This document shows positions 10,032 to 18,916 of a stretch of DNA of 53,286 nt, one piece after another (the first letter of the stretch is position 1; every line of letters begins with the position of its first letter). The stretch lies in assembly GCF_013139515.1 (NCBI RefSeq), contig NZ_WTAR01000056.1, positions 1 to 53,286 on the forward strand. Reading direction: 5' to 3'. The position numbers and the translations under genes were made by a program. The DNA is from Lutibacter sp. GTDB taxonomy: Bacteria; Bacteroidota; Bacteroidia; Flavobacteriales; Flavobacteriaceae. Below the pieces are notes generated by a model. It did no database searches. It saw nothing but the letters and a program-made list of their open reading frames with translations, and was not told the DNA's origin.

Positions 10032-11012
10032 TTGGAAACGACTATTAAATGGGGAATTATTGGACTTGGGAGTATTGCACATAAATTTGTTAAAGATTTA
10101 TTGTTGGTTGAAAAATGTACTTTAGAAGCTGTTGCCTCTAGAAATTTAAAGAAGGCTGAGTCTTTTTCAAAACAATACAATGCAACTTCTTTTTATAATT
10201 CTTATGAAGCGTTATTTAAAAATCTGCTAGTTGATATCGTTTATATTGCAACACCAAATAATTCACACAAATTATATACAGTTTTAGCTTTAGAGCACAA
10301 AAAAGCTGTTTTATGTGAAAAGCCTTTTGCTATAAATAAAAAGCAGGTTTATACCATGATTGAAGCTTCAAAAAATAATAACACGTTTTTAATGGAAGCC
10401 ATGTGGTCAAGATTTATACCAAGTATAAAAAAAATAAAAAACAGTATTGATAGTGGTGAAATTGGTGAAGTAAAGTATATAAATGCAGATTTTTCTTTTA
10501 AAGCAAACACTTCTATTCAACGTATTTACGATAAAGAATTAGGTGGTGGTTCATTACTTGATATTGGTATTTATCCTGTTTTTCTTGCATATTTACTATT
10601 AGGTATTCCTACAAAAATAAATGCCAATGCACATTATTATAAATCAGGAGCAGATTCTCAATTAGCCATGCTTTTTAATTATAAAAATGCTCAAGCCATT
10701 TTATTTAGTAGTTTTAATTCTACTTCAAAAAGAGTTGCTAAAATAAGTGGTACTTTGGGTGAAATAATTATTAATGAACCTTGGAACGAAACCAATTCTT
10801 TTACAATTCAAAAAAACAACGAAGAAGCTTCTCTTATTTCTTTACCAACCGTTGGAAAAGGTTTTAGTCATGAAATTGTTGAATGTACTAATTGCCTATT
10901 AGAAAACAAGATTGAAAGCACTACTTGGTCTCACCAAAACAGTTTGGATTTAATAACTTTATTAGATGCTATTAGAAAAGAAATAAACTTAACATATAAG
11001 GAGGATTTATAA
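10032..11012 (+). CDS. Gfo/Idh/MocA-family NAD(P)-dependent oxidoreductase
   Basis: The protein has 326 residues. The N-terminal Rossmann fold has GIIGLGSIAHKFVKDL (about 8-23), and CEKPFAI carries the conserved EKP motif near the active site. The C-terminal alpha/beta domain (GGGSLLDIGIYPVFLA) is the GFO_IDH_MocA dimerisation fold. Members oxidise or reduce sugars and cyclic polyols; trans-1,2-dihydrobenzene-1,2-diol dehydrogenase-like proteins are the closest type by overall pattern. The start is TTG at 10032; no upstream ATG gives this N-terminus. It stands alone and converges on the kinase cluster with 12 bases between stop codons. The substrate is unknown. Confidence 0.88.
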   Translation: METTIKWGIIGLGSIAHKFVKDLLLVEKCTLEAVASRNLKKAESFSKQYNATSFYNSYEALFKNLLVDIVYIATPNNSHKLYTVLALEHKKAVLCEKPFAINKKQVYTMIEASKNNNTFLMEAMWSRFIPSIKKIKNSIDSGEIGEVKYINADFSFKANTSIQRIYDKELGGGSLLDIGIYPVFLAYLLLGIPTKINANAHYYKSGADSQLAMLFNYKNAQAILFSSFNSTSKRVAKISGTLGEIIINEPWNETNSFTIQKNNEEASLISLPTVGKGFSHEIVECTNCLLENKIESTTWSHQNSLDLITLLDAIRKEINLTYKEDL

Positions 11013-11024
11013 ATTTCACATATT

Positions 11025-14000
11025 CTAAGTAGTAACTTTTCTTGATTTTAATAAATACTTTTCTATTAGGTTTAATACCATTTCTTTATCAATAGGTTTT
11101 GAAATAAAATCGTTACATCCTGCTAAAATAGCACTCTCTTTTTCTTGTTCTGTAGAGTAAGCTGTTTGTGCTATTATAGGTAGATTTGGATACAATTTCT
11201 TTATTTTTTTAGTAGCTTCAAAACCATTTAAAATAGGCATTTTTAAATCCATTAAAATTAAATGTATTTCTGAATTTGATTTACAAATATCAATAGCTTC
11301 AATTCCATTTTTTGCATGAAGAATATGCACATCTAAATTTAATATATCTACTAAAATTGTTTCTAAGTATAAATAATTAACCTCCTCATCTTCAGTAATT
11401 AAAATAGTATATTTCTTTTTATTAGTTTCAATAATTGCAGCTGCTAATGAATGTGTAGGCTTGTAAGGAATTACTACATGAAATGTAGCTCCTTCACCTT
11501 TTTTAGATTCAACAAAAATTTCACCATCTAACAATTCTGCATTTTCTTTAGCTATTGATAAACCTAAGCCTAAACCTCCAACTTTTCTAGAAAGCTCTTT
11601 TTCAGCTTGTGAAAAACGATCGAAAATTTGTTGGTGCTCACTTTTACTAATTCCAATTCCTGTATCTTTTACGTAAATTTTTATGTTGTTTTTTTGAAGT
11701 TCATATCCAAATTCAATAAAACCATTATTTGTAAATTTTAAAGCATTTTCTAATAAATTACTTAAAATTTTATTCAGCTTTGATTTATCAATAAACACCG
11801 TACTTTCTTTATCTGAAAGTCCTTTTTTTAGATATAAAGGCGTTTTATTTTCTTTGGCTTTAAAATCAAACACTGAAAATAGCTCTAAAAATAAATCGTT
11901 TAAACAAACCTCTTCGGTAATTACATTTATTTGTTTGGTTCCTAACCTGGAAATTTCAATAATATCATCAATAACACGCAATAATTGTTTTCCACTATTT
12001 TGTATAATTTTTACAAAATATGTTCTTTTATCATTGTCAATATCTTTTTCTGCTAACATGCCTGAAAAACCTAAAATACCATTCATTGGGGTTCTAATTT
12101 CATGAGACATGTTATTTAAAAATTCGGTTTTTAAACGATTACTTTCTTCAGCTTTTTGTTTTGAAGCTATTAATTCTTTCTCTATTGTTTTACGTTCTGT
12201 AATATCTTGAATGGTTCCTGTAAAGTTTCTTGGTTCTCCATTTTCATATGTTACTTCACCAACACTGTGAATCCATTTTAACTCTTGAGTGTTATTGGTC
12301 AAAATTCTATATTCTCTATTATATATTTTTTTGCCTGTTTTAACTACTTTTTCAAGTAAATATTTATCCTTTCCAGCATCGTCAGGGTGTATTATTGCTC
12401 TCCAAACTGCAAGTGTCTTAACATCATTTTCACTAAATCCTGTAATTGTATCAAAAGATAATGAGGTTTCAGCTAATTGTGTTCTTAAATCTAAATTAAA
12501 ACTTCCAATTTTTGCAATTTCCTGTGCCTTTATTAAATTAGTTTCGCTTTCTTTTAACAATAATTCTTGTTGTTTCCGTTCAGTAATATCTTGAAGCGTT
12601 CCAATAAAATTTATTGGTTTACCTTCATTATATATTATCTCTCCTAACCCATGAATCCATTTTAACTCTTGAGTCTCTTTTGTTATGATTCTATATTCTA
12701 AATCGAATTTTTCATGGTTTTTAATACAGTTTTGTAAAACTTTTATGTTGTTTTCAAGATCTTCAGGGTGTAAAATTTTTCTCCAATTAGTTAGTGATAC
12801 TTCTTTAGTACCAAAACCTGTAATTGTATTAAACGTATCTGATACAGTCGCAAATTGAGTTATTAAATCTATATTAAAACTTCCAATTTTTGCGATTTTT
12901 TGTGCAGTTTTAAAATTGTTTTCACTTTCTTTTAAAACCTTTTGTGTGTGTTTTCTTTCAGTAATATCCCTTCCCATTATTACCAACCCTTTTCTTGAGT
13001 TATCTTTATTAAATAGTGGTATTTTTATTACGTCTAAAATTATATCAGTTCCGCTAGGTGTTGGTATTTTTTCTTCAAGGTGTGAAATAGATTTCTTTTG
13101 CCATGCAATCTCATCTGAAGCTTTGCAAGCTAACAATGCTTCTTTGTAAAAAACAGCCTCCTCTGCTAATTCTATATTGTTTTTACCTTTGTAATCTATT
13201 GTTGTTAATTCAAAGAGCTTTAAATTTGCCTCATTGGATTCAGCCCATCTTCCTGCTCCGTCTTGAAATAAAATAATGTCTGGCGAGGCGTTAATTAAAG
13301 TATGTAAACGCTGCTCACTTTCTTTAAGTGCTGTTATATCTTCTTTTATTCCTAAATAATTTATGATTTTTCCTGAAGTATCTTTTATTGGTGTAATGGT
13401 TAAATGCTCCCAAAAGAAAGTGCCGTCTTTAGCTTTATTATGAAATTCTCCTTTCCATGTATTACCTGCTTTAATTGTTTTCCACATATTAGCGTAATAC
13501 TCTTTGGTTTGCGTTCCTGACTTTAATATTCGCTGGCTTTTACCAATTACTTCTTCTGAGCTATAACCAGTTCGTACCGTAAATTTTGGATTTATGTATT
13601 CAATATTTCCTTTTGTATCAGTAATTACTACCGTATTAGTGCTTTGCTCTACAGCTACTGAAAGTTTTTTGTTTTCTTTCGCTATTTCTTCAGCATTTTC
13701 TTTCGCTATTTTTAATTCCTCTAATTGAATAATAATTTTATTTTTAATTATAATATATGAAACTGTTGAAATTGAAATAATTAGAAAAATTAATATGTTA
13801 ATAGCGCCTAACAACAAATAACTTAGTTTATCGTACTTGTTAAACTGATTTTCCATTCTTTGGTTAAATACTTCGAAAAATTCCTCAATAGGAATCAGTA
13901 CTTTGGATTTACCTTCCAAATAATTATCATCAAACAATATGGTACGTGCTAAAACAGGGTTAGGAGCTCCTTGTATACTAAAATTGCCTATGCTATCTTT

Positions 14001-14423
14001 AAACAATCCTTTCATGGCATTCATAGCTCTTTCTTCTGTTAAAACTAATTTATTTGAGTTTTCTTCTGCAAGGGTTAATTTAGAAATTTCTAAGGGCGTT
14101 AAATCAAAATATTTTAGGCTATCTTGATATGAAATTGTTTTACCGTTAGGCCAGGGTTTAATTCCATTTCTTACATCTAAAGCGTTCCAATACTTTTTTT
14201 CCCAACTATCATCACCTGTTAAAACATACGTTCTGCAATTCCGCGTTAAATTATTAGACGTCTTTCGTAATTTTGATGCGATGGCATACGACTCCATTTT
14301 TATTTTATTATACTTTTTAACATTTGCTTTATTTTTAAACATTAAAAGGCTAAGTCCACTTAATACAATTAATAAAACTATTAATATAATATGGATAATT
14401 GTAAAGGTTCTTTTTAAATTCAT
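11025..14423 (-). CDS. Membrane-bound hybrid histidine kinase, four PAS domains and C-terminal receiver
   Basis: The protein has 1132 residues. Membrane helix 1 (about 9-28), a periplasmic segment of about 170 residues and helix 2 (about 200-226) form the sensor. A short coiled coil and four PAS domains follow (about 255-365, 370-490, 500-615, 625-740), the last two being clear duplicates. HisKA has the phospho-acceptor in NNMSHEIRTPMNG (H774), then the HATPase_c domain (KDTGIGIS, GLGLGLSIAKEN). The receiver has the acceptor aspartate in LMDLKMP (D1059) and the lysine in ISKPI. It is the last gene of three paralogous kinases in one direction. The only one with membrane helices, it may be the signal entry point. 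No output protein is encoded beside it. Confidence 0.93.
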   Translation of the reverse strand: MNLKRTFTIIHIILIVLLIVLSGLSLLMFKNKANVKKYNKIKMESYAIASKLRKTSNNLTRNCRTYVLTGDDSWEKKYWNALDVRNGIKPWPNGKTISYQDSLKYFDLTPLEISKLTLAEENSNKLVLTEERAMNAMKGLFKDSIGNFSIQGAPNPVLARTILFDDNYLEGKSKVLIPIEEFFEVFNQRMENQFNKYDKLSYLLLGAINILIFLIISISTVSYIIIKNKIIIQLEELKIAKENAEEIAKENKKLSVAVEQSTNTVVITDTKGNIEYINPKFTVRTGYSSEEVIGKSQRILKSGTQTKEYYANMWKTIKAGNTWKGEFHNKAKDGTFFWEHLTITPIKDTSGKIINYLGIKEDITALKESEQRLHTLINASPDIILFQDGAGRWAESNEANLKLFELTTIDYKGKNNIELAEEAVFYKEALLACKASDEIAWQKKSISHLEEKIPTPSGTDIILDVIKIPLFNKDNSRKGLVIMGRDITERKHTQKVLKESENNFKTAQKIAKIGSFNIDLITQFATVSDTFNTITGFGTKEVSLTNWRKILHPEDLENNIKVLQNCIKNHEKFDLEYRIITKETQELKWIHGLGEIIYNEGKPINFIGTLQDITERKQQELLLKESETNLIKAQEIAKIGSFNLDLRTQLAETSLSFDTITGFSENDVKTLAVWRAIIHPDDAGKDKYLLEKVVKTGKKIYNREYRILTNNTQELKWIHSVGEVTYENGEPRNFTGTIQDITERKTIEKELIASKQKAEESNRLKTEFLNNMSHEIRTPMNGILGFSGMLAEKDIDNDKRTYFVKIIQNSGKQLLRVIDDIIEISRLGTKQINVITEEVCLNDLFLELFSVFDFKAKENKTPLYLKKGLSDKESTVFIDKSKLNKILSNLLENALKFTNNGFIEFGYELQKNNIKIYVKDTGIGISKSEHQQIFDRFSQAEKELSRKVGGLGLGLSIAKENAELLDGEIFVESKKGEGATFHVVIPYKPTHSLAAAIIETNKKKYTILITEDEEVNYLYLETILVDILNLDVHILHAKNGIEAIDICKSNSEIHLILMDLKMPILNGFEATKKIKKLYPNLPIIAQTAYSTEQEKESAILAGCNDFISKPIDKEMVLNLIEKYLLKSRKVTT

Positions 14424-14443
14424 TTTTAGGGTAATTAATATTG

Positions 14444-14469
14444 CTTGTTAAGTTGTTTGTATTAACAAG
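14444..14469 (-). other. Small hairpin in the 47-base spacer between two kinase genes
   Basis: CTTGTTAA (14444-14451) and TTAACAAG (14462-14469) are perfect 8-base inverted arms around a 10-base loop. There is no T tract after it on the minus strand. It could tune mRNA stability or shield the ribosome site of the next gene, but the stem is AT-rich and weak. Confidence 0.4.
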
Positions 14470-14470
14470 T

Positions 14471-17400
14471 TTATTTCAGTAAAAAAATTTCAATAATAGC
14501 AAATAAAGCATCTTTATCAATAGGTTTTGAAATAAAATAATTACAACCGGCTTCAATTGCTTTTTCTTTATCTTCAACCGTTGAATATGCTGTTTGGGCA
14601 ATTATAGGTATGTTAGGTAGAAATTTACGTATTTGACGCGTGGCTTTAAACCCATTTAAAATAGGCATTTTTAAATCCATTAAAATTAAATCTATATTCG
14701 TGTTGGTTTTACAAAAATTAATAGCTTCTCTTCCATCTTTTACATGAATAATAGTACAGTTTAATTTTAAAACATCTACTAAAATAGTTTCTAAATACAT
14801 GTAATTTACCTCTTCATCTTCAGCTATTAAAATGGTGTGTTTAATAGTGTTTTCTTCTTCTATGTCTATGTATATAGGATTAAATGGTAAGGTTACAAAA
14901 AATGTAGAGCCGTTCATCATTTCGCTTTTAACAGCAATTTTTCCACCTAATAATTCGGTATTTTCTTTTGCTATTGATAAACCAAGTCCTAAACCTCCAA
15001 CTTTTTTTGAAAGGTCTTTTTCTGCTTGTTCAAACCTTTTAAATATGAGTTCATGTTTTTCAGGTTTTATACCAATCCCTGTATCTTTTACAAATATTTC
15101 TACTTGTTTTTGTTCGTTTTCATTTATTATGTAATACCCAAACTCAACAATACCATTATTTGTAAATTTTAAGGAATTGTCTAATAAATTGCTTAGTGCT
15201 TTTTTTAATTTTGTTTTATCTGTTATAAAAGTACTTTGCTTATCTGATAGTTCTTTTTTAAGGTATAATGGTGTTTTATTTTCTTTTGCTCTTACATCAA
15301 AAACTGAAAATAATTCTAATAAAACATCATTTAAACAAACCTCTTCATTTTTTACTTTAACTTGTTTTGTTCCAAGTCTAGAGATTTCTATAATATCATC
15401 AATAATATGTAACAATTGGTTTCCACTACTTTGAATAATGTTTACAAAATTGTTTCTTTTTATTGGGTCTAAATCTGGCTCATTTAACATTTCTGAAAAA
15501 CCTAAAATACCGTTCATAGGTGTTCTAATTTCATGAGACATATTATTTAAAAATTCTGTTTTTAAACGGTCACTTTCTTCAGCTGCTTCTTTGGCTATTT
15601 GTAATTCACTATTTTTAGTAATTAGTTCTTGTTCAATTTTCTTTTGCAATGTAATATTTTGAGATACCGTTAAAATATGCGATTCATTATTATAATTAAA
15701 AACTTTTAAAGACATTATTGTCGTTAAAATTTCACCACTTTTTATTCTAATTTGTGATTCAAAATAAGGAATAGCACCATGTTTTTTTAATTCACCGGCT
15801 ATGTATTCTCTATCTTTATAGTTTACCCATAGGTCTAAATCTTTAGATGTTTTTCCTATAATTTCTTCGCGTGTATAACCAATTATATTTGTAAACCCTT
15901 CATTAATGTCGGCATATTTACCATCTGATAAACGAGTAATTGTAATTGGCTCAATATGAGAATCGTAAATAGCTCGAAAATACATTTCACTTTTTTCAGC
16001 TGCTATTTTAGAATTTTGAAGGTCTTTCTCTGTACTTTTTAGTGCTGTAATATCAATAATGGAAGCAATATTTTTCCCTTTATCTCCAATCATAGTAGAT
16101 TTTACCATTACTTTAAGAACTTTACCATTGGCTTTAGTAAACTCTGTTTCGTAAATAAAGTTATTTCCCCCTGAAACTATTGATATTAATTCTTTTTTTA
16201 ATGAATTGATTGCTACTTTATTGTTTGTTTTTCTAACATGAGTTATCAGTTCTTCTTTGGTTGTTACCCCTATTAATTCTAATGTTTTTTTATTTACGTT
16301 TTCTACTTTAATTTTTGAAATACATTCATTCAAAAAAGTACGATTTTCATTTAAATATATTTCTATATCTGTAGTTTCTAATTTCTTTTTATTCAATAAT
16401 TCTATAGCTTCTGAAAAATCTTGTTCCCAAATGGAGACAGGACTTAGTTCAAATAAGTTTTTAAATCTACTTTCGTTTTCAGATAACTCTTTGCCTAATA
16501 ATACCAATTCTTCATTTTGAGCTTCTAATACTTTATATGCATTTTTTTGTACAGATATGTCTGTTACCATAGCAAACGAACCTATTCTTTCTTGCTCTTT
16601 ATTAAATAGTGGTGATGTTTTAAATAAACAAGGAATTTTATTCCCGTTCTTTTGTGTTAATTCAATTTCATAGGTAGATGACACCCCTAAATCTCTCTCT
16701 TTCAATTGTTGTTTAAAAATTTGTTCATTTTCTTTATCAACAAACTCAAAAATAGAATTCCCTATAATTTCCTCTTCTTCACACCCTAAAATTTTACACA
16801 TTTCAGGGTTTACTTCTAATGTAATTGTGTGTATGTTAATTATCCAAAAACCTTCATTAGCGGTTTTTAAAATTGTAGTTAGGGCTTTTTCACTTTCTTT
16901 AATTGTTTCATACGCTATCGTAAGTTTTTGTTCATCCTCTTTACGTTTGGTAATGTCTTCTTTTACTGCTAAAAAGTTAACTATTTTTCCTTCGCTATTT
17001 TTTATAGGGGTTATGGTAGCTTGTTCCCAAAATATAGTACCACATTTAGATTTATTTTGAAATTCACCAGACCAACTATTACCACTTTTAATGGTTTTCC
17101 ACATGTTCGTATAATACTCCTTTGGTTGATTTCCTGAATTTATAACTCGAGGGTTATTTCCTCGTGCTTCCGCAGCAGAAAACTTAGTAAGTTCTGTAAA
17201 TTTAGGATTTGTATATTCTATATTTCCTTCGGTATCCGTAATAACAATAGTATTTGCGCTTTGTTCAACTGCTGCATATAATTTTCGTGTTTCTGCTTCT
17301 AATTTTTTTCGCTTCGTAATGTCTCTTATGGCCGAAACTCTTAACGTATTATCTTTATCGCTATCTATTTCTCTGGCTTCAATTTCTATAGGAAAAATAG

Positions 17401-18916
17401 TACCGTCTTTTCTTATTCCTTCAATTTCATAAGGTATTGTGTACCTTTTAGTAATACTTTTAGAAAGTTGTTTGTGGTACTTTTTAGGGAAAAGGAGGTT
17501 AACTATATTTTTTCCTGTTAATTCATTGCTTTTATAACCAAACATTTTTAAAAACGAACGGTTAATATCCATTACTACTCCATTATCATGTATTAAAATT
17601 CCTTCAAAAGTAAGATTAGATAATTTCTTAAACTTTTCTTCACTTTTTTTAAGTGTTTTTTCTAGTTCTTTTTGTATTGTAATATCTTTAAATGCTGATA
17701 TACGTACAGCTTTCCCTTTATAATTTGACTTTTTACCTTGTATTACCGCAGGAAATGTTGTTCCGTCTTTTCGTAAAGCAGTTATTTCGTAAGAGCTATT
17801 ATTGTTAGATAAAATATTATTCATTATCAACTCACGGTCTTCTGGAACAATTATATTTGTAGCTTCCATTCCAAGAATCTCCTTATTTGTGTAACCAAAT
17901 AATTTTTGAGCTGCTTTATTTTGCATGATTCCAATACCTTTTTCTGATAAAAAAACGGCTTCAAAAGAAGCTTCAGAAAGTGCTTTATAACGCTCTTCCA
18001 GTTCTTTTTGTGCTGTAATGTCTAAAATTGTACCCAAAGCATGTATAGGTTCTCCTTTGGTATTGTGCTCTACAATACCTTTTCCTAATAGGTGTTTTTC
18101 TTTTCCTGATTTAAATAATAACTTATATTCAATTTTATATTCTTTTCCACTTCTAAAAGATTTTAAATATGCTTTATCTACCTTTTCCCTATCATTTGGA
18201 TGAATTAACTCCATAAAAACAGCTTCAGAAGCTTCAACCTCTTGTGGTTTTAAGTTAAAAATTTTGTAAATCTCATCAGACCATGTTAATTTATTCGTAC
18301 TAATATTTAGTTCCCAATGGCCAAGCTTTGCTATTTTTTGTGCTTCTGTTAGTTTTGCTGTTTTTTGCTGAATTTTTATGTTTAAAAGTTCTAATTCTCT
18401 GGTTTGAAGTGTATATTCTTTCTTGTAAAGCCTCTTTTCTAAAACTTTCTCAACCTTTAAGGCAATTATTTGTAGTACAATTTTTATCTCTTCTACATTT
18501 TTTAGTTGCTTATTATCTAACAACGCTATTAACCCTATTGGAACCCCTGTAGAAGACCATAAAGGAATACCAATATAACTTTCAATATTCATTTGCACCA
18601 ATAACTCATCTTTTGGAAATAGCGATTGTATGTTGGTTGGATATATGCAAACATCCTTATTTATTACATTTTCACAAGGTGTATCTACTAATTCATACGA
18701 AAAATTAGGGACTACACCTTCTTTATTACATACAACTACCGTTTCTGTAATGCTTGGGGTTTTCTCTAAATATTGATTGATTAATACATATTCTATATCA
18801 AATGATTTTATTAAAAACATTGCTATTTTTTGAAGAAACTCATCTGCTGAGATATTATAGCCTTGTGTTCTAAGAAGTTCTATTGCTTGTTCAATGTATT
18901 TTAACTGTTTATTCAT
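14471..18916 (-). CDS. Soluble hybrid histidine kinase: GAF, seven PAS, HisKA-HATPase, receiver
   Basis: At 1481 residues this is the largest protein in the window. The N-terminal ~170 residues look like a GAF domain (ESYIGIPLWSSTGVPIGLIALLD). Seven PAS modules can be counted by their starts, for example AQKIAKLGHWELNI, ALSEASFEAVFLS, LSNLTFEGILIHD, VEQSANTIVITDTEG, ILKTANEGFWIIN, LFELSPVSIWEQD and IYDSHIEPITITR. The kinase core has the acceptor in MSHEIRTPMNG (H1128) and ATP-lid glycines; the receiver has LMDLKMP (D1414). No membrane helix is seen, so it senses in the cytoplasm. Its ATG overlaps the stop of the upstream kinase by 8 bases, which implies translational coupling and co-expression. 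Confidence 0.92.
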   Translation of the reverse strand: MNKQLKYIEQAIELLRTQGYNISADEFLQKIAMFLIKSFDIEYVLINQYLEKTPSITETVVVCNKEGVVPNFSYELVDTPCENVINKDVCIYPTNIQSLFPKDELLVQMNIESYIGIPLWSSTGVPIGLIALLDNKQLKNVEEIKIVLQIIALKVEKVLEKRLYKKEYTLQTRELELLNIKIQQKTAKLTEAQKIAKLGHWELNISTNKLTWSDEIYKIFNLKPQEVEASEAVFMELIHPNDREKVDKAYLKSFRSGKEYKIEYKLLFKSGKEKHLLGKGIVEHNTKGEPIHALGTILDITAQKELEERYKALSEASFEAVFLSEKGIGIMQNKAAQKLFGYTNKEILGMEATNIIVPEDRELIMNNILSNNNSSYEITALRKDGTTFPAVIQGKKSNYKGKAVRISAFKDITIQKELEKTLKKSEEKFKKLSNLTFEGILIHDNGVVMDINRSFLKMFGYKSNELTGKNIVNLLFPKKYHKQLSKSITKRYTIPYEIEGIRKDGTIFPIEIEAREIDSDKDNTLRVSAIRDITKRKKLEAETRKLYAAVEQSANTIVITDTEGNIEYTNPKFTELTKFSAAEARGNNPRVINSGNQPKEYYTNMWKTIKSGNSWSGEFQNKSKCGTIFWEQATITPIKNSEGKIVNFLAVKEDITKRKEDEQKLTIAYETIKESEKALTTILKTANEGFWIINIHTITLEVNPEMCKILGCEEEEIIGNSIFEFVDKENEQIFKQQLKERDLGVSSTYEIELTQKNGNKIPCLFKTSPLFNKEQERIGSFAMVTDISVQKNAYKVLEAQNEELVLLGKELSENESRFKNLFELSPVSIWEQDFSEAIELLNKKKLETTDIEIYLNENRTFLNECISKIKVENVNKKTLELIGVTTKEELITHVRKTNNKVAINSLKKELISIVSGGNNFIYETEFTKANGKVLKVMVKSTMIGDKGKNIASIIDITALKSTEKDLQNSKIAAEKSEMYFRAIYDSHIEPITITRLSDGKYADINEGFTNIIGYTREEIIGKTSKDLDLWVNYKDREYIAGELKKHGAIPYFESQIRIKSGEILTTIMSLKVFNYNNESHILTVSQNITLQKKIEQELITKNSELQIAKEAAEESDRLKTEFLNNMSHEIRTPMNGILGFSEMLNEPDLDPIKRNNFVNIIQSSGNQLLHIIDDIIEISRLGTKQVKVKNEEVCLNDVLLELFSVFDVRAKENKTPLYLKKELSDKQSTFITDKTKLKKALSNLLDNSLKFTNNGIVEFGYYIINENEQKQVEIFVKDTGIGIKPEKHELIFKRFEQAEKDLSKKVGGLGLGLSIAKENTELLGGKIAVKSEMMNGSTFFVTLPFNPIYIDIEEENTIKHTILIAEDEEVNYMYLETILVDVLKLNCTIIHVKDGREAINFCKTNTNIDLILMDLKMPILNGFKATRQIRKFLPNIPIIAQTAYSTVEDKEKAIEAGCNYFISKPIDKDALFAIIEIFLLK

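Noticed and set aside
10999-11004. AGGAGG, a perfect Shine-Dalgarno-like string near the end of the oxidoreductase gene
   Set aside because: It lies inside codons for the last residues and no plus-strand gene follows. Bacteroidota also rarely use such sites. Taken as chance.
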